From: Minwuia sp.
GTDB lineage: Bacteria > Pseudomonadota > Alphaproteobacteria > Minwuiales > Minwuiaceae
Assembly (NCBI GenBank): GCA_029210175.1
Contig: JARGPL010000003.1
Coordinates: 1 to 64,000, forward strand
Direction: 5' to 3'
Length of the DNA stretch: 64,000 nt
Both the position numbers and the translations under genes were made by a program. Below the pieces are notes generated by a model that was not told the DNA's origin, searched no databases, and saw only the letters and a list, made by a program, of their open reading frames with translations. Positions 42,842 to 52,124 of this stretch are shown here, piece after piece (the stretch's first letter is position 1; each line of letters opens with the position of its first letter).

Positions 42842-44620
42842 ATGAGCAGAACGCGCCAGATTTTCCGTCCCGTCAATTGGGGCCTTTGGCTTGTGGTGAT
42901 CATGGCTGTTCTGGTCATGGCGCATGGCCTGCCGACCCGCGTGTTGTCGGCACCCGCTGTCGAATCGGCGCTGCCACGGATCCTGAGCCACACCGATCAG
43001 GCGCGATATCGCCAGATCTTCGATTTGCAGCAGGCCGGTCGATGGAAACAGGCACGGCGCCTGATTGCGGAAATCGAGGACCCGGTCTTGCTGGGCCATG
43101 TCGATTACCAGCGCCTGATGCATCCCACGGCCTGGCGGTCCAGCTATCGCGAACTGCATGAATGGCTGGCGCGCCATGCCGACCACCCCCTGTCGGAAAA
43201 GATCTACGACCTGGCAGAGCGGCGGCGACCGGCCAGCGGCTGGAAAGCCCTGACGCGGCCCCGCGCGGTTTCACTGCAGATCACCGGAACGGTCGCGGCA
43301 CCGGGCACGGAAAGGCTTGCGAAGCCGGAACAGCCGCAGCTTTCGCGCCATGATCGCACCATGTTGCGCAGCATCCGTCGGCTGGTCTATCGCAACGCCC
43401 CGACCCGCGCCCTGAAGAACATGAGCCTGCAGGACGGGCAGCGGATGGGATCGGATGCCCGGGCGCTGGCGCACGCGCTGATTGCCCGGGGCTATCTGAC
43501 TGCCGGGTATGTGGACAAGGCCATCAAGGCGGCGGAACTGGCGGTCGGCGGCACGGGTCCGGGCCGCATGAAGGGCGCATTCCTTGCCGGGATTTCCTAT
43601 TGGGCAGAGGACAGGAAGGAAGAGGCGCATGCCGCATTCGGCATTGCCCTTGGTCCTGAAAGCGGCCCGCTGACCGGTCAGGAGTCAGCCGCAGGTATCT
43701 GGCGTGCACGATCGGCCCTGGCCACCGGCGATTTCCTGCAGGTGCTGCCTGCGTTGCGACGCGCCAGCCTGACCCCACGCGACATGTATGGTCAGATTGC
43801 CCGCCGTCTGCTCGCCCGGGAGTCGGGCTTCGACTGGCAACCCCCGACGCTGACAGAACAGCAATTGGCCGCCGTGCTGCAGTTTTCCGGCGTTCGACGT
43901 GCCCTTGCCCTGGCGGAAGTGGGGCAGATCGGGCGCGCTGACATGGAACTGCGACTGATGGCGACCCGCGCCAATCGGGCGGGCCTGGACGCATTGCTGC
44001 GCCTCGCCGCGCATATCGATGCGCCCGCAACCGCGCTGCGTTTCGCCCGCCGCCGCCTCAACAGCCACGGCGAAAGACATGACCCCGCGCTCTATCCCGC
44101 ACCGGAATGGCCGCTGTCGCCGGAAGTGCATGTGGACCGCGCACTGGTCTATGCGATCGCGCGGCGCGAATCCGGCTTCGACCCCCTGGCGCGATCCAGC
44201 GCTGGCGCACGCGGTGTCATGCAGCTGATGCCCACGACCGCACGCTACGTGGCCCGCATTGCGGGGCAGCCGCGCCCGACGAACAGTTCCCTGCACGACC
44301 CCCGCCAGAACATCCGGCTGGGTCAGGCCTATATCCGCTACGTACTCAAGGCCGTGCGCCCCCAGGACAATCTCGTCCTGACCATCGCGGCCTACAATGC
44401 CGGCCCGGGTAATGCCGCAAAGTGGGCTGCAAAGCAGGGCGTTGCGCAGGATCCGTTGCTGTTTCTGGAACTCATGGGGTCGGCGGAGACCCGCACATTC
44501 GCCCGGGACGTGCTGTCGTCCCTGTGGATCTATCGCGACCGGCTGGGGCAGCCTGCGCCATCACTCGATGCGCTGGCCGCAGGCCGCTGGCCGCTCTACC
44601 AGTCGCTGGACCCCCATTGA
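42842..44620 (+). CDS. Soluble-type lytic murein transglycosylase (Slt-like)
   Basis: A 592-residue exported enzyme. An N-terminal signal segment (GLWLVVIMAVLVMAHG) is followed by a long helical superhelix (residues about 40-420). The C-terminal SLT domain shows catalytic Glu in AIARRESGFDPLARS, GARGVMQLMPTTA and IAAYNAGPGNAAKW. It cleaves peptidoglycan glycan strands to 1,6-anhydromuropeptides. TGATG overlap joins it to the next gene. An upstream in-frame TTG is an alternative start. Confidence 0.9.
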   Translation: MSRTRQIFRPVNWGLWLVVIMAVLVMAHGLPTRVLSAPAVESALPRILSHTDQARYRQIFDLQQAGRWKQARRLIAEIEDPVLLGHVDYQRLMHPTAWRSSYRELHEWLARHADHPLSEKIYDLAERRRPASGWKALTRPRAVSLQITGTVAAPGTERLAKPEQPQLSRHDRTMLRSIRRLVYRNAPTRALKNMSLQDGQRMGSDARALAHALIARGYLTAGYVDKAIKAAELAVGGTGPGRMKGAFLAGISYWAEDRKEEAHAAFGIALGPESGPLTGQESAAGIWRARSALATGDFLQVLPALRRASLTPRDMYGQIARRLLARESGFDWQPPTLTEQQLAAVLQFSGVRRALALAEVGQIGRADMELRLMATRANRAGLDALLRLAAHIDAPATALRFARRRLNSHGERHDPALYPAPEWPLSPEVHVDRALVYAIARRESGFDPLARSSAGARGVMQLMPTTARYVARIAGQPRPTNSSLHDPRQNIRLGQAYIRYVLKAVRPQDNLVLTIAAYNAGPGNAAKWAAKQGVAQDPLLFLELMGSAETRTFARDVLSSLWIYRDRLGQPAPSLDALAAGRWPLYQSLDPH

Positions 44621-45063
44621 TGCACCGGCTTGCAGGCTTGATCGCGGCGCTGATCGTTCTGGCAAGCATCCAGACTGCACAGGCTGGCTGGCGCTATGCC
44701 CAGTGGGGCATGTCGCCTGACGAGCTGGTGGCGGCAGCCGGCGGCGGCGCGGTACGGCACTACGAACCGGCCCCCGAACGCTGGGGTGAATATCCGTCGG
44801 CCAAGGGCAAGGTGCGGGAGATGGGTCAGGATTTCGAGGTCTGGTTCTACACCGACCCCTACGACGGGCTGTACATGATCCGTCTGGTCCCGACCGGCCT
44901 CTACTGGTGCATCGACGTGCGCGAAAGTGCGATGGCGCGCTGGGGCTACGACGTGCGGTTCAATGATGGTGACCCGTACTGGAACGACCGGCGCAACGAA
45001 CTGCGGGCATCCGTGATCGGCTTCAGGGGTTGCACGGTGAAACTGGAACCACTGTTCGAATAG
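44620..45063 (+). CDS. Small secreted protein of unknown function
   Basis: A 147-residue protein with a signal peptide (MHRLAGLIAALIVLASIQTA, cleavage after AQA). The mature part contains WRYAQWGMSPDELVAAAGGG and WGYDVRFNDGDPYWNDRR, a small beta-rich domain seen in uncharacterised exported proteins. Translationally coupled to the transglycosylase (TGATG), so probably a periplasmic partner. Confidence 0.75.
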   Translation: MHRLAGLIAALIVLASIQTAQAGWRYAQWGMSPDELVAAAGGGAVRHYEPAPERWGEYPSAKGKVREMGQDFEVWFYTDPYDGLYMIRLVPTGLYWCIDVRESAMARWGYDVRFNDGDPYWNDRRNELRASVIGFRGCTVKLEPLFE

Positions 45064-45068
45064 GCCAA

Positions 45069-45707
45069 TCAGGCGTCGCCGCGAAAGACCCGGTTGAAGG
45101 CCGCAACCGCTGCTGCCGGGCCGTCAGGATGATTCCAGACGCCATTGACCACGGCCAGAAAGTCGGCCCCCGCTTCCACCAGCGGCGGACAGTTTTCCAC
45201 CGTGATGCCGCCAATGGCGACACAGGGCACCGTTGTCATGCCGCTCCAGACCTCCAGCATGTCCACTGTCGCCTGTGACCGGGGCACCTTTGTCGTGGTT
45301 GGAAAGAACGCACCGAACGCCACATAATCCGCACCGGCATCCGCCACTTCCATCGCCGCCTGCCGCGAATCGTAGCAGCTGACGCCGACAATGGCGTTGC
45401 TGCCCACTGTGGCGCGCGCTGTCTCATACGGCGAATCCTCACCACCGACATGCACGCCGTCGGCGCCCGATTCCGCCGCCAGGTCGGGGCGGTCGTTGAC
45501 GATGAAGGCAACGTCGCGGTCCTGCGCAACGGGCATCAGGGCATCGATGGCACGGCGGACCGCATCATCATCCACGTCCTTCAGGCGAAGCTGCAGGCAG
45601 GCGACATCGCCCCCGTCCAGCGCAGCGGCAAGGGTATCCCGAAAGGCAGCCGGATCCAGCTGCGGCGGGGTAATCAGGTACAGGCGGCAAGGTGTGTCAT
45701 CAGTCAT
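45069..45707 (-). CDS. thiE: Thiamine phosphate synthase
   Basis: A 212-residue TIM-barrel enzyme. It joins the pyrimidine and thiazole phosphates to thiamine monophosphate. Family features visible: [60 protein letters not shown], and [20 protein letters not shown]. Converges on the secreted-protein gene with five bases between the two stop codons and is divergent from folB. Confidence 0.92.
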   Translation of the reverse strand: MTDDTPCRLYLITPPQLDPAAFRDTLAAALDGGDVACLQLRLKDVDDDAVRRAIDALMPVAQDRDVAFIVNDRPDLAAESGADGVHVGGEDSPYETARATVGSNAIVGVSCYDSRQAAMEVADAGADYVAFGAFFPTTTKVPRSQATVDMLEVWSGMTTVPCVAIGGITVENCPPLVEAGADFLAVVNGVWNHPDGPAAAVAAFNRVFRGDA

Positions 45708-45811
45708 GCCAGACCTGTACTGCCCGTCACGCCTTCGGGCAAGTGCTGCTTGACCGCAAGGCAGTGCGGTGGCTACCTCTCCGTCGCATTGCTGATGGCG
45801 GGGGACATGCC

Positions 45812-46171
45812 GTGTCGGACAGTTACCGGATATTCGTGCGTGACCTGGTTCTCTCGATGGAGATCGGCATCCACGACCATGAGCGCGGTCATGCCCAGCG
45901 GGTTCGGCTGAACCTGGATGTGGAGACGCTGCGCGACCCTGACATGCCCGGAATCGAGGGCGTGGTGTCCTATGAGGACCTGATCAACGGCATCAAGGAC
46001 ATCATCGGTCGGGGCCATATCGATCTGGTGGAAACCCTGGGTGATGCGGTGCTGGAGATGGTGGTGGAAGACCCGCGCGTGGTCGAAGCGACAGTTCGTA
46101 TCGAAAAGCTGGACGTGTTCGGCGATACGGAAAGCGTCGGTGCCGAAATGACGCGCCGCCGCTCCGACTGA
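45812..46171 (+). CDS. folB: Dihydroneopterin aldolase
   Basis: A 119-residue Fol[21 protein letters not shown], the RVRLNLDVE strand, and [14 protein letters not shown] with the C-terminal [20 protein letters not shown]. It converts dihydroneopterin to hydroxymethyldihydropterin for folate synthesis. GTG at 45812 behind GGGGGAC is chosen; a longer frame upstream lacks family sequence. Nineteen bases separate it from ccmA. Confidence 0.88.
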   Translation: MSDSYRIFVRDLVLSMEIGIHDHERGHAQRVRLNLDVETLRDPDMPGIEGVVSYEDLINGIKDIIGRGHIDLVETLGDAVLEMVVEDPRVVEATVRIEKLDVFGDTESVGAEMTRRRSD

Positions 46172-46189
46172 TGCCGGGCCAGACGCCCC

Positions 46190-46879
46190 ATGGCTGAAAC
46201 ACCCGCAATGCAGGGACAGGTCAGCACCGCGGCGGCCGTTCTGGAGGGGCGGGATCTGGCCGCTCTCAGGGGCGAACGCCTGATATTCGCAAATCTGGAT
46301 TTCACTGTCTCAGCGGGGGAACTACTGAAGCTGGTGGGTCGGAACGGCGCAGGCAAATCAACCCTGATGCGGATGATCGCCGGGCTGGTAACGCCCTTCG
46401 CCGGCCAGATCAGCTGGCACGGCAGCCCCGTGCGCGATGACCCGGATGGCTTCTGTGCGGACATGATCTACGCCGGACACCAGGACGGACTGAAGACCGC
46501 CCTGTCCGCGGCCGAAAATCTCGACCTTTTCGCGCGTCTGCGCGGGATCCGCAGCCAGCCCGCCGACCAGGCTCTCGCTGCCTTCGGTATCGCCGACCTG
46601 GCCGACCTGCCGGTGCGGTACATGTCCGCCGGGCAGCGCCGCCGCGTTTCGCTCGCACGACTGCTCGTCGCACCTGCATCACTCTGGCTGCTGGACGAAC
46701 CGCTTACCGCCCTCGACACCAGCGCCATCGAACAGCTCGGGTCGGTCGTCGATGCCCACCGCGATGGCGGGGGCATGGTGATCGCCGCGACCCATGCCGA
46801 CCTGCCAGGATCGCCGGGCAAGGTGCTGGAGATCGTACCCCCCGACCCGTTCGAGGACGACGCGGAGCCGAGCGCATGA
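46190..46879 (+). CDS. ccmA: Heme ABC exporter ATP-binding protein CcmA
   Basis: A 229-residue ABC ATPase with Walker A GRNGAGKSTLMRM, signature MSAGQRRRVSLARLL and Walker B LWLLDEPLTAL. With CcmB it powers release of holo-CcmE in cytochrome c maturation. First gene of the ccm operon; its end overlaps ccmB by four bases. Confidence 0.93.
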   Translation: MAETPAMQGQVSTAAAVLEGRDLAALRGERLIFANLDFTVSAGELLKLVGRNGAGKSTLMRMIAGLVTPFAGQISWHGSPVRDDPDGFCADMIYAGHQDGLKTALSAAENLDLFARLRGIRSQPADQALAAFGIADLADLPVRYMSAGQRRRVSLARLLVAPASLWLLDEPLTALDTSAIEQLGSVVDAHRDGGGMVIAATHADLPGSPGKVLEIVPPDPFEDDAEPSA

Positions 46880-47544
46880 GCCGCACGTTCCTGATGCTGA
46901 TTCGTCGCGACCTGTTGCTGGCCCACCGCCAGGGGGGTGGCAGCCTGCTGGCCATCGCGTTCTTCGTGCTGGTGGTCAGTCTGTTTCCACTGGGTGTTGG
47001 CCCGGCACCGGAGATGCTGGAACGCATTGCCGCTGGTACCATATGGGTTGCCGCGCTGCTGTCGGTGCTGCTGTCGCTGGACAGGATGTTTCAGGCGGAT
47101 CTGGAAGACGGCAGCCTGGATCAGCTGGCGCTGCTACCCATTCCGCTGGCGCTGGTGGTGCTGGCCAAGACCATTGCGCACTGGCTGACCACAGGGCTGC
47201 CGCTGACCCTGACAGCCCCCCTGCTGGGGCTGTTGATGCAGCTTTCACCAGACGCCTATGGCGCGCTGGTCGCCGGCATGTTGCTCGGCACGCCCATCCT
47301 CAGCCTGATCGGTGCCATCGGTGCCGCCCTGACCGTCGGTGTCCGGCGCGGTGGTGTGCTGCTCACCCTGATCGTGACGCCGCTGTATATTCCGATCCTG
47401 ATCTTCGGGGTGAGTGCCGTGGAAGCCGCAGCGCAAGGTTTTGCCATATCTGCCCATATGCTTTTTCTATCGGCCCTGCTGTCTGGCACGATTGTGATCG
47501 CGCCGATCGCCGCAGCGTGGTCTCTGAAACTTGCACTCGACTAG
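46876..47544 (+). CDS. ccmB: Heme exporter protein CcmB
   Basis: A 222-residue membrane protein with about six hydrophobic segments, starting MSRTFLMLIRRDLLLAHRQG. The family motif region DGSLDQLALLPIPLALVVLA is present. Permease of the CcmAB complex. ATGA overlap with ccmA. Confidence 0.92.
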   Translation: MSRTFLMLIRRDLLLAHRQGGGSLLAIAFFVLVVSLFPLGVGPAPEMLERIAAGTIWVAALLSVLLSLDRMFQADLEDGSLDQLALLPIPLALVVLAKTIAHWLTTGLPLTLTAPLLGLLMQLSPDAYGALVAGMLLGTPILSLIGAIGAALTVGVRRGGVLLTLIVTPLYIPILIFGVSAVEAAAQGFAISAHMLFLSALLSGTIVIAPIAAAWSLKLALD

Positions 47545-47624
47545 GATCATGTGAGAAATCAGCGGGGTACTGCGACGACCGTCACCTTGGATTTCGCGGT
47601 TTTCGCCCCAGCTTGAGGAGCGAC

Positions 47625-48368
47625 ATGCACAGATTTGCCAACCCGACCCGATTCCTGCGCCTTGCCGCTGCCGTGCTGCCGTTCAGCGCAGCGGTTGCAG
47701 CGCTGTGTCTGGGTGCCGGTCTGGTCTGGGGCCTGTTCTTTGCGCCGCCGGACTATCAGCAGGGTGACACGGTCCGGATCATGTTCATCCACGTGCCGTC
47801 CGCAATGATGGCAATGGGCGTCTATGCGGGCATGGCAATATCCAGCGCCATTGCGCTGATCTGGCGCCATGCCATTGCCGACCTGATCGCAAAGGCCAGC
47901 GCCCCCATCGGTGCCACGTTCACCTTCATCTGCCTGCTGACCGGCTCCCTCTGGGGGAAGCCGATGTGGGGCACCTGGTGGGTCTGGGACGCGCGCCTGA
48001 CCTCCATGCTGATCATGCTGTTCATCTATCTGGGCTACATGGCGCTTTGGCAGGCGTTCGACGATCAGACCAAGGCGGCGCGGGCGGCGGCCATACTGGC
48101 GCTGGTAGGTGCCATCAATCTTCCGGTCATCAAGTTCTCGGTGGAGTGGTGGAACACGCTGCACCAGCCCGCCAGCCTGATCACCATGGAAGGCCCGAAG
48201 ATTCACGAATCCCTGCTCTGGCCGCTGCTGCTGATGATCGTCGGCTTCGGTGCCTACTATCTGACCGTGCTGATCTTCCGTGTACGGGCGGAGATCCATC
48301 AGCGCCGGACCCGGATGCTGCGCATGGCGCAGGCCGACCGCCACAATGCCATGCAGGCGGCCGATTGA
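47625..48368 (+). CDS. ccmC: Heme exporter protein CcmC
   Basis: A 247-residue inner-membrane protein with six segments and the tryptophan-rich heme-handling motif WGTWWVWDARLTSMLI. CcmC loads heme onto CcmE. The start is the ATG at 47625 behind TTGAGGAG; longer frames upstream overlap ccmB out of phase and are not real. Confidence 0.93.
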   Translation: MHRFANPTRFLRLAAAVLPFSAAVAALCLGAGLVWGLFFAPPDYQQGDTVRIMFIHVPSAMMAMGVYAGMAISSAIALIWRHAIADLIAKASAPIGATFTFICLLTGSLWGKPMWGTWWVWDARLTSMLIMLFIYLGYMALWQAFDDQTKAARAAAILALVGAINLPVIKFSVEWWNTLHQPASLITMEGPKIHESLLWPLLLMIVGFGAYYLTVLIFRVRAEIHQRRTRMLRMAQADRHNAMQAAD

Positions 48369-48383
48369 TGGGGGACACAGCGC

Positions 48384-48569
48384 ATGAGTGAATTCCTGTC
48401 CATGGGCGGTTACGGCCTGTACGTCTGGACATCCTGGGGGGTTGGTATCGCACTGATGATCGCGCTGCTGATCCAGAGCGTCTCCGCCGCGCGTTCAGCG
48501 GCGCGGGAAGCAGAGGCGACCGAACAACTCAGTCCCCGACGCCGCCGCAGAAAGGCTGAAGTCGAATGA
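48384..48569 (+). CDS. ccmD: Heme exporter protein CcmD
   Basis: A 61-residue single-pass protein: MSEFLSMGGYGLYVWTSWGV leads into the membrane segment, followed by a basic cytoplasmic tail (RRRRRK). It stabilises the CcmABCE complex. Overlaps ccmE by four bases. Confidence 0.9.
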   Translation: MSEFLSMGGYGLYVWTSWGVGIALMIALLIQSVSAARSAAREAEATEQLSPRRRRRKAEVE

Positions 48570-49009
48570 AACCCAAACGCCAGCGGCTTGTCATCGTCGT
48601 CACCGGACTCGTCTTCATCGGTGCCGCGATCGGCTTTGCCCTCTTCGCACTGAACGAGGAACTCGATGTGTTCCGCAGCCCGACGCAGGTGGCCGAAGAC
48701 GGCTTCCCTGCCGACAAGCGATTCCGGGTCGGCGGGCTGGTCGAAGACGGATCGGTCAGCAGTAAAGGCATCGTGACCACGTTCCGGGTGACGGACGGCG
48801 CACACTCCCTGACCATTTCGTATGACAAGATCCTGCCGGATCTGTTCCGCGAAGGGCAGGGCATTGTCGCCATGGGCGTCCTCAATACAGGGGGCACGTT
48901 CGAGGCACAGGAAGTTCTGGCCAAGCATGACGAGAACTACATGCCGCCGGAAGTTGCTGACGCGCTGAAGAAATCCGGTCACTTCAAACCTCAAGGTGGG
49001 GATAGCTGA
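48566..49009 (+). CDS. ccmE: Cytochrome c maturation protein CcmE (heme chaperone)
   Basis: A 147-residue membrane-anchored periplasmic protein. N-terminal anchor (LVIVVTGLVFIGAAIGFALF), OB-fold domain, and the heme-binding motif LAKHDENYMPPEV with the covalent histidine and tyrosine ligand. Stop and next start overlap (TGATG). Confidence 0.94.
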   Translation: MKPKRQRLVIVVTGLVFIGAAIGFALFALNEELDVFRSPTQVAEDGFPADKRFRVGGLVEDGSVSSKGIVTTFRVTDGAHSLTISYDKILPDLFREGQGIVAMGVLNTGGTFEAQEVLAKHDENYMPPEVADALKKSGHFKPQGGDS

Positions 49010-51027
49010 TGGCTCCCGAACTCGGCCAGTACGCCCTGGTTCTTGCGATCATCGTGGCGACGGTGCAGGCAATCGTGCCACAGGTTGGTGCCTATCGCCG
49101 GGACGCCGCGTGGATGGGTGTGGCTCCGGCCGCCGCCCGGGTGCAGTTCCTGCTTGTCCTGTTCGCCTTCGGCTGCCTCATGGTCAGCTTCATTTCATCC
49201 GACTTCTCGGTCGTGAATGTGTTCGAGAACAGCCATTCGCTGAAACCCCTGATCTACAAGATCAGCGGTGTCTGGGGTAACCACGAAGGCTCGCTGCTGC
49301 TCTGGATCCTGATCCTGACGCTGTTCGGTGCTGCCGTGGCCCAGTTCGGTCAGAACCTGCCGCCGACCCTGCAGGCACGCGTGCTGTCAGTGCAGGCGAT
49401 GATCGGCGTCGGCTTCCTGGCCTTCATCCTGTTCACGTCGAACCCCTTCAGCCGCCTCGACCCGGCACCGTTTGAAGGCAATGGCCTGAACCCGCTGCTG
49501 CAGGACCCGGCACTGGCCATCCATCCGCCGTTCCTCTACCTCGGCTACGTCGGCCTTTCCGTGGCCTTTTCCTTCGCCGTTGCGGCCCTGATCGAAGGCC
49601 GGGTCGATCCGGCCTGGGCCCGCTGGGTGCGCCCCTGGACCCTGGCCGCCTGGTGCTGCCTGACCGCCGGTATCGCGCTCGGCAGTTACTGGGCCTATTA
49701 CGAACTTGGCTGGGGCGGCTGGTGGTTCTGGGACCCGGTCGAGAACGCATCCTTCATGCCCTGGCTTGCTGCAACCGCGCTGCTGCATTCCTCCATCGTG
49801 GTGGAGAAACGGGATGCGCTGAAAAGCTGGACCGTGCTGCTGGCGATCCTCGCCTTCTCGCTGTCGCTGCTCGGCACCTTCATCGTACGCTCCGGCGTGC
49901 TGAATTCGGTGCATGCCTTCGCATCCGACCCGACACGCGGTGTGTTCATCCTGGCGTTCCTGGTGTTCGTCGTTGGCGGATCCCTGACGCTCTACGCCAT
50001 CCGTGCGCCTTCACTGAAGGGCGGCGGTCTGTTCAGGCCCGTCAGTCGCGAAGGCACGCTGGTGCTCAACAACCTGCTGCTGTCCACTGCCTGTTTCACG
50101 GTTCTGCTGGGGACGCTGTACCCGCTGTTCCTGGACGCGGTGGCAAGTGAGAAGGTCTCTGTCGGCCCGCCGTACTTCAATGCCGTCTTCGTGCCCCTGA
50201 TGACGCCGCTGGTTGCGGCACTCGCCATCGGGCCGATGCTGGCGTGGAAACGCGGTGATCTGGCCGGTGTCCTGGGGCGGCTGAAATTCGTGGCGGCCCT
50301 GGCTTTCCTGACGGCACTGGCCGTGGCCTGGTACGCCTGGGACATCATGCCCCTGGCCGTTCTCGGTCTGGCGCTGGTCGTCTGGCTGGGTCTGGGTGTG
50401 TTCCGCGAATGGGCGGAACGTGTACGGCTGTTCCGCTGGGACATCGTTGACAGCTGGCGGCGTGCCCGGGGTTTGCCCCGCGCGTCCTACGGCATGTCGA
50501 TAGCGCATCTGGGCGTTGCCCTGATGGTGCTCGGCATCACAGCGTCAGAGACCTGGCAGGACGAAAAGCAGCTGATCATGCGCCCCGGTGACGTGGAAAC
50601 GATCAGCGATTTCGAACTGACCTTCATCGGCGCGGAGAAGGTGCCGGGTCCGAACTATTCGGCCACGGCGGCCACCTTCGTGGTTACCCGCAACGGCCAG
50701 CCGGTCACCATCCTGCAGCCGGAATCGCGCATCTTCCCGAACCCGCCGATGGAAACAACCGAGGCCGCGATTCGTTCCACCCTGGCCGGAGACCTCTATA
50801 CGGTCGTCGGTGAAGGTGACGGGCTGGGTGGCCATGCCGTACGGCTGTACTACAAGCCGCTGGTGATCTGGATCTGGCTTGGCTCCCTCGCGATGATGGT
50901 GGGTGGCATGATCTCGCTCAGTGACCGACGGCATCGGATTGGTGCGCCATCACGCAAGCAGGCAGCTGAACCGGGTACGAAGAACCGCGACCCGGGTGCC
51001 CTTGCAGCCGCTGGCGCAGGCGATTGA
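49009..51027 (+). CDS. ccmF: Cytochrome c heme lyase subunit CcmF
   Basis: A 672-residue multi-pass protein with the WWD motif WGGWWFWDPVENASFMPWL near residue 240, and the early HEGSLLLWILIL. CcmF attaches heme to apocytochrome c with CcmH/CcmI. A periplasmic beta-rich domain precedes the last membrane segment (residues about 520-630). Confidence 0.94.
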   Translation: MAPELGQYALVLAIIVATVQAIVPQVGAYRRDAAWMGVAPAAARVQFLLVLFAFGCLMVSFISSDFSVVNVFENSHSLKPLIYKISGVWGNHEGSLLLWILILTLFGAAVAQFGQNLPPTLQARVLSVQAMIGVGFLAFILFTSNPFSRLDPAPFEGNGLNPLLQDPALAIHPPFLYLGYVGLSVAFSFAVAALIEGRVDPAWARWVRPWTLAAWCCLTAGIALGSYWAYYELGWGGWWFWDPVENASFMPWLAATALLHSSIVVEKRDALKSWTVLLAILAFSLSLLGTFIVRSGVLNSVHAFASDPTRGVFILAFLVFVVGGSLTLYAIRAPSLKGGGLFRPVSREGTLVLNNLLLSTACFTVLLGTLYPLFLDAVASEKVSVGPPYFNAVFVPLMTPLVAALAIGPMLAWKRGDLAGVLGRLKFVAALAFLTALAVAWYAWDIMPLAVLGLALVVWLGLGVFREWAERVRLFRWDIVDSWRRARGLPRASYGMSIAHLGVALMVLGITASETWQDEKQLIMRPGDVETISDFELTFIGAEKVPGPNYSATAATFVVTRNGQPVTILQPESRIFPNPPMETTEAAIRSTLAGDLYTVVGEGDGLGGHAVRLYYKPLVIWIWLGSLAMMVGGMISLSDRRHRIGAPSRKQAAEPGTKNRDPGALAAAGAGD

Positions 51028-51042
51028 AGCTGAGGACCGGAA

Positions 51043-51648
51043 ATGTCTGATTCTGCCAAGACCGATGGCACGGCTGATACCGCTGCTGAGGCGGCTGCCG
51101 GCAAGCGACGTACCCGCTACGGGTTGCTGCTGGCGGCGCTGCCCATTGCTGCCTTCGTGGTGATCGGCGTGTTCCTGTTCCGGGGCCTGTCGCTTGATCC
51201 GTCGGATATCTACTCGGTCATGATCGACAAGCCTGCGCCTGCGTTCGACCTGCCCGCCCTGCCCGGCAAGGCCAATGGATTGAGCAACACCGACCTGACC
51301 CATCCGGTCCAGCTGGTGAACGTGTTCGCATCCTGGTGCGTGGCCTGTCGTGTGGAACATCCGATCCTGATGGAACTGAAGCGCAATGGCACGGTTCCGA
51401 TCTATGGACTGAACTACAAGGACCAGCCAACCGCCGCCATCAACTGGCTACAGAACTTCGGCGACCCCTACGACCGTATCGGATCCGACCTGAACGGCCG
51501 CGTCGGCATCGATTTCGGTGTCTATGGCGTGCCTGAGACCTTCATCGTCGATGGCAATGGCGTCATCGTCCGCAAGATCACCGGGCCGATCACGCCCGTG
51601 ATCCTGCAGAAGGAACTGTTGCCCCTGATTGCGGAGATGCAGAAGTGA
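51043..51648 (+). CDS. ccmG: Thiol:disulfide interchange protein CcmG/DsbE
   Basis: A 201-residue membrane-anchored thioredoxin-fold protein. Anchor at residues about 28-48; active site FASWCVACRVEHP; the family's GVYGVPETFIVDG loop with cis-proline. It keeps apocytochrome thiols reduced. Its end overlaps ccmH by four bases. Confidence 0.92.
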   Translation: MSDSAKTDGTADTAAEAAAGKRRTRYGLLLAALPIAAFVVIGVFLFRGLSLDPSDIYSVMIDKPAPAFDLPALPGKANGLSNTDLTHPVQLVNVFASWCVACRVEHPILMELKRNGTVPIYGLNYKDQPTAAINWLQNFGDPYDRIGSDLNGRVGIDFGVYGVPETFIVDGNGVIVRKITGPITPVILQKELLPLIAEMQK

Positions 51649-52118
51649 CACGCACGCCCGCCACCCCCCTGATTGCCCTGATGCTGGTGCTGTTCAGCCT
51701 GCCTGCGCTTGCGATATTCACCGAAAAGCTGTTGCCGGATACGGAACAGGAAGCCCGCGCGCAGGAGCTGATGCGGGATTTCCGCTGCCTCGTCTGTCAG
51801 AATCAGGCGATTTCCGAAAGTCACGCCGATCTGGCCCGCGACATGCGCGTCATCGTGCGGGAACGGATCATCGCCGGTGATGATGATGACGCGGTGCGCC
51901 AGTATTTCGTTACCCGTTATGGGGATTGGGTCCTGCTGGACCCGCCGTTGAACAGCAAGACGATCTTTCTCTGGGCCGGGGGTGGGCTGATCCTGTTGAT
52001 CGGAGCTGCACTGGTCTATTTCCGCATGCGTCGTGCGCCGAAGGTTACGGCGGGCCACCTCAGCCTTTCGGCGACGGAGAAAGACGAACTTGAACGACTG
52101 ATGCGAGAGCAGGGCTGA
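51645..52118 (+). CDS. ccmH: Cytochrome c-type biogenesis protein CcmH
   Basis: A 157-residue protein: signal segment, redox motif FRCLVCQNQAISESHADLAR, RYGDWVLLDPP, then a membrane helix (WAGGGLILLIGAALVYF) and short cytoplasmic tail. It reduces apocytochrome cysteines as part of the CcmFHI ligation complex. Confidence 0.93.
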   Translation: MTRTPATPLIALMLVLFSLPALAIFTEKLLPDTEQEARAQELMRDFRCLVCQNQAISESHADLARDMRVIVRERIIAGDDDDAVRQYFVTRYGDWVLLDPPLNSKTIFLWAGGGLILLIGAALVYFRMRRAPKVTAGHLSLSATEKDELERLMREQG

Positions 52119-52124
52119 CGCGAC

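Noticed and set aside
46794-47624. N-terminal extension of ccmC through the ccmB region
   Set aside because: Arg/Ala/Pro-rich out-of-frame sequence across a real ccmB gene; the ATG at 47625 has a good ribosome binding site.
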